A stretch of 64,000 bases of DNA from Saccharum officinarum (Eukaryota; Streptophyta; Magnoliopsida; Poales; Poaceae): contig CM036179.1 of the NCBI GenBank assembly GCA_020631735.1, positions 23,303,063 through 23,367,062 of the forward strand, written 5' to 3'. The notes beneath the pieces were generated by a model, which worked only from the letters and a program-made list of their open reading frames with translations, did not search any database and was not told where the DNA came from. The translations under genes were made by a program, and so were the position numbers. Of this stretch, positions 12,661-23,313 are shown one piece after another (position 1 is the first letter of the stretch; each line of letters begins with the position of its first letter).

Positions 12661-13482
12661 TCCTGTAAATCAATGAAACGATTATTACCCTGGGCAGTTT
12701 TAATTGTTGCAGCTCACTTGTGTCTTACCCATTGTTGATTAATCGTCATTGTCTGCCTTTCCAATTCGCCACCTGCACATCTCTACCTCGCTCCTGTAAC
12801 GCGCTGCTTCCTCCATTTCAAATTATAAAACATACTTTCTTTATTTTAAACTAGTTAATTTAGCTATAAATCTGAACAAATGTTTATCCAGATTTGTAAC
12901 AAAGTGTCAGCTAACATTTATTCTTTTTTTTGCGAAAACAGCTAACATTTATTCAGATCTATAGTTAAATTGTTTCAACTATTTTGGGAAAAACACACGT
13001 TTATTTCAGTATGATAAAACATTGACCAACAATTACTTCAGCAACATGTGGCCTAAAATCATAATCATACCTCAGTACTCCATCGGAACTTTGTAGGTTA
13101 ATTTCGGGTTTCGTACAGAAGTTGTCCTCCAACGTGTACGGTTTAATGCAGATTCACAGTTTCTGATCAACCGCTAGTACCTGAACAAAAAAAGCATATG
13201 CATATCTGCATGTCAGTGTCGAGAGATTGGAGGTGGGCTGTTCCACAAGCATGGGCTTTGGGCCAGTTGGGTATAGATTAGGCCCGCAGAAGGGGCAGGC
13301 GGCGCAACGCCTTTCCCGTGACCGCCCTGACGACCTGACGTGACGAGTCGAAGGGATAGTCAAGTGTTGTGCAACAGTACATAGTACACGGGACAAGTCC
13401 CTGCGTCTGTGTCACTGACAAGTAATATATAGTACGTACGGAGTATAATCTTGCAACAGCTACATGACGAGCGATGCTCTGA
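12661..13482. other. Intergenic DNA without recognisable genes
   Basis: Contains a Stowaway-like remnant near 12810-12975 and a GC-richer stretch at 13220-13400. Its 80-residue minus-strand ORF has no recognisable domain. Confidence 0.5.
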
Positions 13483-13818
13483 CTCAGGCTCTCAGCCGCT
13501 GGCTAGCTAACAGTAGCATCAGTAACCTGTCTCAGCCCTTGTTTAGATTGAAGATTTTTTCAACCTGATGAATAGTACCACTTTCGTCTTATTTGATAAA
13601 TATTGTCAAATCGTAGACCAACTAGGCTCAAAAGATTTATCTCGTGATTTTGAACTAAACTGTGTAATTAGATATTTTTTAACTACATTTAGTACTCCAT
13701 GCAAGCGGCTAAAAATTGATGTGATGAAGAGAGAGTGAAAAAACTTGGAATTTTGAGGTGATCTAAACATGAGCTCAGGCTCTCAGCCGCTAGCTATCTA
13801 ACAGTAGCATCAGTAACC
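13483..13818. repeat. 45-bp direct repeats flanking a MITE
   Basis: 13483-13527 and 13774-13818 are near-identical (ctcaggctctcagccgct, then a variable GCTA block, then aacagtagcatcagtaacc), with about three mismatches. They bracket a MITE at about 13535-13771. The repeats are far longer than a transposase TSD, so this looks like local duplication. Confidence 0.85.
13535..13771 (+). mobile_element. MITE family A, copy 1
   Basis: About 237 bp with ends CCTTGTTTAGATTGAAG and GTGATCTAAACATG. Internal hallmarks are 'gaatagtaccactttcgtct' and 'ttgatgtgatgaagagagag'. Copies of the same family occur at 16045-16289 and 23071-23313 (reversed) and 45711-45934. Confidence 0.8.
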
Positions 13819-14238
13819 AGGCCTGGCATGTGATTGTGCCTGTTTGTCCCAGCTCAAAAAGGACGAGGCCTAACCAGCCCTGCTGCTCAGCTGCATGCAT
13901 ATTCGAGTGTGATGCTGGCGCAGCGTGTAGTCAACATCCCTGACTGACTTGCAGTCGTTTTATACCATACCATACCATACCATACCAGCAGGGAGAATGG
14001 AGATACCGCTACTCATCAATACCTGTACTAGTACTACTCAACACACTGGCAGCCAAGGCAAGGAATTGCCATTGAGCATGTACTGTAGTAAACCAAATGT
14101 GAGTCTCGATTCTCAATGCTAGTAGTATATTGCAATGGCATCTCTTATAGCACTTCGTTATCATGTAAGGTAAGGTTTTCTTGGGATGTTATTATATAAG
14201 ACAGGTTTTGCAGAACTTAATGGAGCACCAGAAGCTAA
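13819..14238. other. Intergenic DNA with short (ATACC)n tract
   Basis: Five ATACC units lie at about 13963-13987. No gene or other repeat is seen. Confidence 0.6.
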
Positions 14239-14481
14239 GGCTGTGTTTAGATGGTGGTGTAAAATTTTTGGAAGCACAGTAACTCTTTCGTTTTTATTTG
14301 ACAATTAGTGTCCAATCATGGGCTAATTAGGTTCAAAAGATTCGTCTCGTGATTTACAACCAAACTGTGTAATTAGTTATTTTTTTACCTATATTTAATG
14401 CTCTATACATGTGTCCAAAGATTCAATGTGACGGGAAATCTTGTAAAATTTTTACAACTTTGAAGCATCTAATCAGGCCTA
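14239..14481 (+). mobile_element. MITE family B, copy 1
   Basis: About 243 bp, starting GCTGTGTTTAGATGG and ending CTAATCAGGCC. Hallmarks are 'caaccaaactgtgtaattag' and 'caatgtgacgggaaatcttg'. Other copies: 18105-18300, 19236-19432, 27613-27673 (cut by the gap) and 45944-46192. Confidence 0.75.
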
Positions 14482-14689
14482 AGTGAAGCAATAAGGGTCA
14501 CGTGCGGACAAGCGGAACGGGCACGTGAGAGGACGACATTCCAATTTCCATTCCACTCCATTGGGTACCTCGCAAGCAGCCAAGCCAAGCAGTGTATGAA
14601 TGTACTACGTATGTGTGCGATGATGCTGATGATGCGTCCATCTCGAAATAACTAACGCGCACAATCAGGTCCGTCGCCTACTACTTCAG

Positions 14690-15735
14690 GTTTGGACCCT
14701 GCCATGCCCTGCAGCCTCTGCCATGAGCCCATGAACCGTCAGTTCATCAGAACGCAATGCAATGCTCTCACAGCATTCCTGCAAGGGCCGCCCGCTCCCT
14801 CCCGTCACGCACAGGTGGCGGTGGCGCTCACTCCCGCCCATCGCGCGCGCCACCCGGCCGGCCGACCTAAACCTAATGCTGGTGGTGGTGGTGCTCGCAC
14901 GCGCCACTGGTATTGGATGCGAGCGGTGCTCGTGCGTCGTCACTCGCCGCCGGCTCCCACCTCGACTGTCGGAGTTGACTGGCACAGGCGCTCCTCCTCC
15001 CCTATATTGCAAATATATATTTCAAGTCTTTCAGATATTTTAGAAGTATGTTACAATTGTTTTATATGGATGTTGCAAAAGTAGATCAGGGATGTTGCAT
15101 ATGTTATAAGTGTTTTAGAGATATATTACAAGAGTTTGTTCAAAATATTTTATCTTTTACAGAGGTACATTGCAATAGTTTTGATCTTAATGTTGCATAT
15201 GTTTCACACATATGTTTCAATATTATGTTTCATCTGTTCCAGTCTTCTATTACAGCAAGTGTTTTCATGTTGCAAGTGTTCTATCTGGATGTTGCAAGTG
15301 TATGTTGCAGAAGTTTCATATGTTACATTCAAATGTTTCATGTTACACGTGTTCCATTCTGTTCGGAGAGTCAAGGCGCGCGAGGGAGTGACGGTGGCGC
15401 TGCACGGGTGTCGAGGAATGGGGTGCGACAAGCCGGTGGCTGGCGAACGTGGCAGAAGGCACGCTGGGGCCGGCAGTCGGAGGCACGACAGGACGGGGTG
15501 CGCCTGCGAGGCAAGGTGAATGGACAGGCGCAGGGTGCACGGATGGGGATGGGTCAAATCCAGACGGATGGAGCGGATTGCAAATGAGTCGTACGGAAAC
15601 GATGACGGCGCGATACTCATACAAGTAGACTGAATTAGCGGACAGAGGACACACTATGCAGACACGCGGGAAATGGCCATGTGACAGAATCATATCCCGT
15701 CGAACGTCCGGCGCCAAGCACGTCCTAAGTAACAT
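14690..15735. mobile_element. Second copy of the TTGCA/TTTCA-core element
   Basis: A GC-rich block (14690-15000) is followed by degenerate TTGCA/TTTCA repeats (15008-15360: TTTCAAG, TGTTGCAAAAGTAGATC, TATGTTGCAGAAGTTTCA) and a second GC-rich block ending near 15735 with GTCGAACGTCCGGCGCCAAG. The layout matches 11657-12655. Reading frames across it on both strands are compositional and have no recognised domain. Confidence 0.5.
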
Positions 15736-16044
15736 CCGATGATCCAGCGGCATGGAACGTTTGCACACGTTCTCGATGGTGGTGTAGTTATATATCCCTG
15801 TTTTTGTTTTTGCATGACTGTTAATATTTTTTGTTTTCATGATGTGTCATGTCACACAGACGACGACAACTTCAACTTGTGTGAAGACACAATGAATCAG
15901 GACCGACATCTCATGTGCCGAATTTTGGGGCGTCATCCTGAGTCAAGAAACGGGGCACTAGCTAAGTGCTAAGCTAGGACTGAAGAAGTAGCACTCCTGT
16001 TGACTGTTCTAACGCAGTTATGCATTAGTCCAATCTAGAACAAG
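15736..16044. other. Intergenic DNA
   Basis: No gene, RNA or structured repeat is recognised between the preceding element and the MITE at 16045. Confidence 0.5.
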
Positions 16045-16289
16045 GCCATGTTTAGTTACCCTCAAAATTCCAAGTTTTTTCACTCTCTCTCCATCACATC
16101 AATTTTTAGCCGCTTGCATGGAGTATTAAATATAGGTAAAAAAAATAACTAATTACACAGTTTAGTTGGAAATCACGAGATGAATCTTTTGAGCCTAGTT
16201 GGTCCACGATTGGACAATATTTGTCAAATAAGACGAAAGTTGTACTATTCATCCGGTTGAAAAAACTTTCAATCTAAACAAGGCCCAAC
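16045..16289 (-). mobile_element. MITE family A, copy 2 (reversed)
   Basis: Starts GGCCATGTTTAGTTACCC and ends CAATCTAAACAAGGCCC; it is the reverse of the copy at 13535. A Stowaway-like sequence (ctccctccctataaattgca) follows at about 16364-16620. Confidence 0.8.
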
Positions 16290-16706
16290 ATAGTTTTGTA
16301 CTTTGGGCAACCCAAATCTGTGGAAACATTCGGTGGAATCGTAAAGCCTATCTACAAGAAAATACTCCCTCCCTATAAATTGCATGCCACTTTTGTCCTA
16401 AATTAAATTTCTTTAATTCTAACTAAGCTATAAAAATACGCTAGCATATATAACATCAAATTGATTTTATAAATTCATCATGAAAGATATCTTGACAGTG
16501 CATTTATTTTAACTCATAGATGTTAATATATTTTTTCTTAACAACTTTGTTAAAATCTAGATAAATTTAACTTAGAACAAAAATAAGCGGTATATGTCCA
16601 CAAGGAGCAAAGAGAGAATACTCAAAAGAGAGAGAAGCGTGCACTTAACTTTTTTTGTTACGTTTTTATTTGCACTTTATGAATTTTATTTATCTAATTT
16701 AATAAT

Positions 16707-18045
16707 GAGTTAAATACACCAGAGGTCCACTAACTTGTGAGGAGGTTTCAATTAGGTCCATCAACTTTTAAAGTGACTTTCTGGGTCCATAAACTTTGAT
16801 GCCGTATCACTTAGATCCATCAACTTTCAACCTAAGTCCATCAACTTTCAAAGTGATTTTCTGGGTCCATAAACTTTGTATGCCGTATCACTTAGATCCA
16901 GCACGTACTCCGCGTCATCGTGTCGAACCCAGTTAGGTCAAGGGCGCCTATCTGTAACGACGACAAGTTCACATGGGGATCGAAACGATCATGAGCGGCT
17001 TCCGCCCCGGCCGACGCGGTGCCTGTGTACCGCGAGCTGCATGCATGGTTCACCTCAGCTCGCTCACTCAAGTGTACGTGCGTGTGCTTATTTGTGCTCC
17101 ACGATAATCCAGACATTCAAATATGGTATTGCTCCACGATAATCTAGGCATTCAGACGTGAATGCACTTGTGCTTTGATCTGATCGATCGGGGACGTACG
17201 ATGGCCGGATCGAGAGCTCTTGCATCGGCATCGATCGGATCAGCTGCTTGTAGTGGTCGATGCCGCATCGGTGGGTCGAAACAGTAGCGATAGCGATCAT
17301 CCGCGGGCGAGCACGTACCAATTCGCGATTTCATGCATGCGAGCAAATTAAAAATGCAGCGCACAGACGACGTGACACGTACGTACATAGGCACAGACAA
17401 CGACGACGTGTCACCAGCTACGAGACCGTTGTCGTGGGTGACCGCGCCGTGCTTGCGTTTTAGCGACGACCGGTCCGATCGAGTACGTGGACTCATACCA
17501 TGCATGATATGGCCACTCGACACATGCATGCAGGCCATCTACTAGCAGGTGTACGACACGGCGTCCGCAGACGGACGCGTCCGCCACGGGAAATGATCAT
17601 GAGCAGGCCGACACGGTGCCCGTGTACCGCGAGCTGCATGCATGGTTCACCTCAGCTCGCTCGCTCGCTCGCTCAAGTGTACGTGCGTGTGCCGATCAGA
17701 TCGATGATGCGCGGCTGGGCGCACCACCGCGCAAGCATGCAGCACAGATCATATGCCAGCTGATCGAAGCAGCTAGCCCAACCACGCGTCCACCGACTGT
17801 TCGATCGCCCACCCAAACGACGCCAATGCAAACAAGCAGCTAGCTCGCTCATCCCGGCTTGCCGCAGCGCACCATGCCTAAGTTATACGGCATATAAAGT
17901 TTATGGATCCAGAAAGTCACTTTAAAAGTTGATGAACCTAAGTGATACGACATCAAAGTTTATGGACCCAGAAAGTCACTTTGAAAGTTGATGGATCTAA
18001 CTGAAACCTCCTCACAAGTTAGAGGACCTCTGGTGCATTTAACTC
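16707..18045. mobile_element. Mutator-like element with long TIRs and perfect 9-bp TSD
   Basis: The ends GAGTTAAATACACCAGAGG and its inverted partner (..CTCTGGTGCATTTAACTC) head terminal inverted repeats of roughly 180 bp, each made of two copies of a 'gtccatcaactttcaaag..ctgggtccataaacttt' unit. TTTAATAAT flanks both sides exactly (16698-16706 and 18046-18054), a 9-bp TSD typical of Mutator-like elements. The GC-rich interior (about 16900-17870) has no transposase. It holds a direct duplication (16983-17088 and 17591-17693), so it is non-autonomous and may carry captured host sequence. Confidence 0.85.
16983..17693. repeat. Direct duplication inside the Mutator-like element
   Basis: 16983-17088 and 17591-17693 share the series aaaygatcatgagc, gacrcggtgcc, gtgtaccgcgagctgcatgc and atggttcacctcagctcgct, then caagtgtacgtgcgtgtgc, differing by small indels. 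The copies are about 500 bp apart. Confidence 0.85.
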
Positions 18046-18104
18046 TTTAATAATTATACTCTCTCCATTCTAAATTATAAGTCGTTCTACACTGTCTAGA
18101 TATG

Positions 18105-18300
18105 CCATTGTTCAGTTCCAAACTTTGACTAATTAGGCTTAAAATGTTCATCTTGTAAAGTACAATAAAATTGTGTAATTAGTTTTTAATTTCATCTATA
18201 TTTAGTACTTTATACATGTGCCGATATTTCGATGTGATGGGTAATCTTCTTTTTGCAGAGTAGAATTTGAGGAGAAGTTGGGAACTAAGGAAGGCCTATA
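18105..18300 (+). mobile_element. MITE family B remnant
   Basis: Diverged copy with ends GCCATTGTTCAGTTCC and GGGAACTAAGGAAGGCC, keeping the 'aattgtgtaattag' and 'tcgatgtgatgggtaatctt' landmarks. Confidence 0.6.
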
Positions 18301-18789
18301 TAACTTTTCATGCGCGTCCAGATATAATATGTCGTCATAAACTTTTGGCCTTGGTATTTTAACTTACCACTCTACTTCGTGTTGTCAAAAGTCTTTTGGG
18401 CTTCCCACATTTTCACTGCTCCGCTTCCTGTGGATTGACGGAGTCTTTGGGCTTCCCACTTCCTGTCGTCGAAATCTTTGAGCTTTGACAATAGTCACCT
18501 CGGTCCTCAGGAATAGTTGAGCTGAAATTTTTGCAACAACTTGGCCGTAAGCAGTCACGTAAGCTGAATCTTTTTTTAATTTCTAATAACAATGTCCCTA
18601 ATGTAAGCGGTTCACCTAAGGACTGCACCTTACTAATTAATGCTAGCCCGATTAACTTTGCATCCTTACCATACCATTATACCATGGTCTTCTTCCATGT
18701 TTACTCTAGTCTCCGGTTTAACTTGTTTGCATTCATCCATGTTGTCATAGCACTTGTTCCTTGCATGTTCTCTCTAACATGTTAGCGTC

Positions 18790-18918
18790 GGCTCTGTTCA
18801 TCCGGCTTATAATCCGTCTTTTTCAGCTTGTTTTTTCAGCCGGAACAGTATTTTTCTCTCACACCAAATCAGCCAACAGCGTTTTTCAGTCGGCTTATCA
18901 GCACAGCCGAACGGGGCC
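18790..18918. mobile_element. MITE related to the 10685 element
   Basis: The ends GGCTCTGTTCATCCGGC and GCACAGCCGAACGGGGCC are imperfect inverted repeats. The interior shares 'gtatttttctctcacaccaa' with grass MITEs of this type. Confidence 0.65.
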
Positions 18919-18959
18919 GTCAACGTCATCATAGCACAGCACGTTTTCAAAACGATTTA

Positions 18960-19235
18960 TCAAATTATCGTGTGTTTTGGACCTAACCTATACTGTTTGG
19001 AATTTGTGGAAGGAAAGATGTCGACAAGTCTTCGACAACAAGGCGCGCTCCGCACAAGAACTCTTGCAAGACATTATCAATGATGTACGGATGCAACGCC
19101 TAGCTTTTGAGGATAATCAATAGTTTTTTAGTTGTTGTAAAAAAAATAGTTTTTTAGTTGTTTTCTTTCTTTGATCTTTTCATTGCCTTGTAAATATTCA
19201 GACTATGCTTTCTGCTGAATGAAAAGGCAGTCATC
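18960..19235 (+). mobile_element. LINE 3' end (reverse-transcriptase C-terminal tail)
   Basis: An open frame reads TVWNLWKERCRQVFDNKARS, then QELLQDIINDVRMQRLAFED and a stop at about 19120. This resembles the end of plant L1-type ORF2. It is followed by a tail with CTGAATGAAAAGGCAG, common at grass LINE 3' ends. It is 5'-truncated and non-functional. Confidence 0.6.
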
Positions 19236-19432
19236 GGTGCATTTACTCGGTGGAAACACAGTAACAATCATGGACTAATTAGATTTTAAAAATTCATCCC
19301 GTGATTTACAACCAAACTGTGTAATTAGTTATTTTTTTACCTATATTTAATGCTCTATGTATACGTCCAAAGATTTGATACGACGGGAAAGTTTGTAAAA
19401 TTTTTGAAACTTTGAAGTAACTAAACGCACCC
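19236..19432 (+). mobile_element. MITE family B, copy 3
   Basis: Shares 'caaccaaactgtgtaattag' and 'tacctatatttaatgctcta' with the copy at 14239. The left end is degraded. Confidence 0.65.
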
Positions 19433-19825
19433 ACACTTGTAACTCTTTGCGGAACTCATCACACAGTTCACCCTGGGATTTGCTCATGATCCTAGCGAGA
19501 ATCAGGCTCCAATATTTTTTTGCTGAAATTGCCTACTGCAACGTGCGATCTGACAAGAAAGAAAGCATGAAATCTGCTGTCTGAAATTGGCCACATTGCC
19601 ACATACGCCATACGCGCGATTCATTCAAAACCTGATTCAGCAGTATCCTCCCCTGCTCTTCCCAGTCAACCAGGATGCACAGATGTTTGATCTTACTTGA
19701 AAATGCTGGCGTTGGCAATGATATGTACATAAACATAGCGCAAGGAAATTACAAGGCCCAATGGTAAATCGATCCACGGCAGTAGCTGAATAATTCTAAC
19801 TGCAGGCTGCAGCTATGGAACTGGT
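19433..19825. other. 3' flank of the BELL homeobox gene
   Basis: Lies downstream of the minus-strand stop at 19826 and probably includes its 3' UTR. No other gene is recognised. Confidence 0.5.
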
Positions 19826-21761
19826 TCACTGGCCGCCATCTTCTAGCTCGCAGATTATTCGACGCTTGCTCATGTGCTGCTGCTGCTCCATCGCCGGCCC
19901 CTGCCCTCCTGCTCCTGCACCCGAGCTCCTCTTCAGGTCCTGGTACATCTCCTCGATCATCGGCTTCCACAGACGAACTCGTGCGTTTATGAACCAATTC
20001 GACACCTGCAAAACGCAAAAATCACTCGAATCCATCCCCCAAAAAGATTGAATTTGAAATGAGTCTGATGGGATTTCGATCTCTACCTGGTTCCTGGTGA
20101 GGCCGCTTCTTGCAGCCAGCATGTCCTTCTCATGGTCCTTGGGATACCTGAGCAGAGCAACTGGTCAACAATGTCGGATTTGGCAAGCGCATTTTAGCAT
20201 TCGCGCGGCAAGAATCGTGGACATACGGACTTACGGGTGCAGGAAGTTCTCGAACATCCAGGCCTTGAGCACGGCGACGGACTTCTCCGGCAGGCCGCGC
20301 TGGGGCCGCCAGCACTGCTGCTCGGCGCGCCGCAGCTGCTGCGCCGACCAGTGCTTCTGTATGAAGGCCGACTCCCAGCTCCGCTCCACGTCGCCGCCGG
20401 CCGCGGTCACCGTCACCGCCGACGACGACGACTCGCCCCAGCAGCTGGCCCTGCTCGCGGCCGCCATGATCTCGCCGGCAAGCCGCCGCCTCAGGCCGCG
20501 GTACATCGCCGACACGGCGCGGTGCGCGAACGGCGCGCAGATGCTGCCGCCGTTGCCGCCCGACGGCGAGTGCATCAGCGTGTTGAACTTGGCCGTCGTG
20601 CTCTGGATCTCGTCCAAGCATTGGTTGTACTTCTGGTCCATCTGCAGATCATCGTCGAACACAATAAAGATCCAAAATTTGTCAGGGTAATTTCATTATT
20701 ACTTATTAGTGTGCACGAACCAGTTGAAGCGTCTTGAGGAGCTTGCTCCGGACCCTCTGAGCCTCGCCCCAGCGCGCGCCGGCGTCGGCCGACGAGGCCA
20801 CCATGAACCGGTTGGAGCTCACCGCGGACGGCGCGCCGACCGAGCCGCCGTCGACGCCGCTGCACGAGTCGTCGGCCACGTCGGCGACGCCGTCCAGCAT
20901 GTGGCCGACGACGTCGTTGAGCACCTCCTGGACCACGGCCGCGTACCGGGAGCGCGCCACCACAACGGTGAAGTGCGGCGCCATCCGGGATCGGGCCCGC
21001 GTCGGGTGCGGCGGCAGCTCGGTCAGCGCGGAGCGGCTCGCTCCCGAGGAGCACTGCTCCGTGGCGTTCAGCGCGCTGTCCGAGGACGAGATGGAGTTGG
21101 AGCACAGCGTCAGCGACAGCTCGCTCGCCGCCGCCGCGGACGCGTTGGCGCCACTGCAGGCGGCGAGCGGGTAGTGGAAGCCGCCTCCCAAGTCGGGGAG
21201 CCCGGCCCCGGCGAGGTGGTACGGGTCATGACCCGACGCGGCTACTGGTCCACCGGCGCTGGTCCAGATACCGTACGGCTTCTTGGACGAGGATGGCGAC
21301 GACCAGACCGCCATGGCCCCCGGATGGCTGGGGCAGCGCAAGCTCGCCGCGACGACGCGGCTGTCACTGCCGGAAACGCCGTACACCTCGTCGTCCATCT
21401 CCTCCTCCGGCGGCGTCCTCCCGCAGGTACGATCATCCTGCGGCTGCGGCGGCGGCGGCGCGGTGGTGTTGGCGAAGAGCTGGCTGGCGAAGGAGGCCAG
21501 CACGATGTTGTTCGCCGCGTAGTGCGCGCCCACCAGGTCCGTCGCCGTCGCGGCGCCGGCGCCGCATACCGCCGCGTCGCCGAGGCCGAACCCGAAGCCG
21601 CCGCCGTGGTCAAGAAGCATGCCGGGGTGGAAGTGCGGCACCTCGGCGCTCATAATGCCGCCGCCGCCGCCTCCATAGCTGCTGCTGCTGCCGCCCATGA
21701 AGTAGCCGCTGCCCATGGCGTCCAGTCCGATTGGCGAGAACGACGACGGATCACTCGCCAT
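19826..21761 (-). CDS. ATH1-like: BELL-type (TALE) homeodomain transcription factor, ATH1-like
   Basis: Four exons join in phase: 20721-21761, 20235-20641, 20087-20147 and 19826-20005, giving about 562 residues. All introns are GT-AG. The first exon has a Gly/Ala-rich N-terminus and the start of the POX (SKY/BELL) domain ([19 protein letters not shown], about residues 265-285). Exon 2 continues the BELL domain ([19 protein letters not shown]) and begins the TALE homeodomain ([19 protein letters not shown]). Exon 3 gives the PYP three-residue loop extension ([19 protein letters not shown]). Exon 4 gives recognition helix 3 ([15 protein letters not shown]). BELL proteins act in the nucleus as heterodimers with KNOX proteins in meristem and organ-boundary control. 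The [15 protein letters not shown] and [12 protein letters not shown] wording is closest, from memory, to ATH1, so the subfamily is an inference. The ATG at 21761 gives the full conserved N-terminus and follows a possible 5' UTR intron acceptor near 21825. Confidence 0.92.
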
Positions 21762-23070
21762 TTGCAGGCCGGCTAGCCAGGGAATCTTGAAATTTTTGTA
21801 GTGATTTCAGCACACCTACAGACAGCAGCACGGATTAGAACACTGAACACGTTGTTGTTCTCTGCAGTTTTCCTGTCGGATCAACAGTAGCACTAGAAAA
21901 GAAGGTGAGAAGATGAGCCGCGCAACTAAAAAGATCCCCATGGTGATTGCAAAATGATTCATTGGGAAGGAAAAAGAGGTTTTGATAACTACTAGTAGTA
22001 TCTTGTCATTATTGCAAGGCACATAGAGCCAAACTGAATTCAAGCATATGAATGGAATGGGTGCATGAACAAATAAACTACTGTATGTAACTGCAATGAT
22101 TCAGTATGGAGAAAAACAGAGAAGTAATGGCAAGGGACCTCGATGAAACTAAACAAGCAGTATGGCAATGATTCAGGGGAGGCACAGCAAGCAGAAGCGA
22201 TAAAATATACTAAGACGAACACAAGAACCAAGGGAGATAGACAGCAAGAGAAAAAAAAAATCAAAACTCTTTGGAAGATTCAACTCCCCATGTCGGAGTA
22301 CGTCCTGAAATGGAAAGATGAACACTTCCAAATGGAACGCCTACAAGGAGCAAGACAGCAGCAATTGGGGATGTGGGAGACGCCATCACTTCTCAGGCAA
22401 GCAAAGCATGCATGACGATGGAGATTAAAAGAAAATGGAAGGGGAGGAGGCAAAGAACATACAAACATCAAAAGACCCCAGGGAGCAGGTCTCTCTCTCC
22501 CGGTCCCGGATCTTGGCGCTGCTGGTTCAGATGTGTTTGGCCTGGGCTCGCTTACAAAGTTACAAGTCACAGAACCATGGGAAATATGGAGGGAGGGACC
22601 CGGCTTTGCTTCTCCCAAGCAGTGGCAAGATATTGGCGCCCACACACGCCCATCCTGTATACTCCAGTACTGGGGAAACGCAAAAGGACAGTGGTGGCAT
22701 TGGCATTGACATGGCATGAGAGTTGATTGCTAGGCCTGTTCAGTTTAGTATGCTCAACAACTTGCAAGAAAGGGTGTGAGGGAACAGGATAAGAGGTTTA
22801 TGGGGTTTATCACCTCATCTCATGATTGGCCAACCTCAGCTACAGGAAATAGAGAAATTGCTAATCCAAACGCACACTGTTTTGCAATGTATAATAATAT
22901 AATAGTACATGCATCCTTCTTGGACAAGAACGGAAGCTGCATTATGCTATAAAACGAAGTGCAAGTGGTGCGGGGTTACCTCTTTCACTGCCCAAGTGGA
23001 GAACATTCATCATCCACAGGAGTTGAAGCAACAAAGCAAGGTTGGCGTGTATCACATCGATCAAGCTACC
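21762..23070 (-). promoter_or_regulatory. Upstream region of the BELL gene, probable 5' UTR and promoter
   Basis: Lies 5' of the BELL start. A plausible 5' UTR acceptor (CTGTAG/GTGTGC on the minus strand) lies near 21820-21830, with a possible donor (GAG/GTCCCT) near 22133, suggesting a leader intron as in many BELL genes. The 145-residue minus-strand ORF at 22280-22717 has no recognised domain and would be leader sequence. I cannot place the TATA box with confidence. Confidence 0.4.
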
Positions 23071-23313
23071 CCATGTTTAGATCACCTCAAAATTCCAAGT
23101 TTTTTCACTCTCTCTCCATCACATCAATTTTTAGCCGCTTGCATAGAGTACTAAATGTAGGTAAAAAAAATATCTAATTACACGGTTTAGTTCAAAATCA
23201 CGATATGAATCTTTTGAGCCTAGTTGATCTACGATTGGACAATATTTGTCAAATAAGACGAAAGTGGTACTATTCATCAGGTTGAAAAAATCTTCAATCT
23301 AAACAAGGGCCTA
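23071..23313 (-). mobile_element. MITE family A, copy 3 (reversed)
   Basis: Starts CCATGTTTAGATCACCTC and ends CAATCTAAACAAGGGCC. It is strongly similar to the reverse of the copy at 13535 and lies upstream of the BELL gene. Confidence 0.8.

Noticed and set aside
20709..21776. 355-residue plus-strand ORF rich in Arg/Ala/Gly
   Set aside because: It is the antisense of BELL exon 1; the GC-rich third positions keep the opposite strand open. It has no domain, while the minus strand encodes a clear TALE protein.
22280..22726. Overlapping 94-145 residue ORFs upstream of the BELL gene
   Set aside because: Open on both strands, no domain, and in the position of a leader or promoter; not called as genes.
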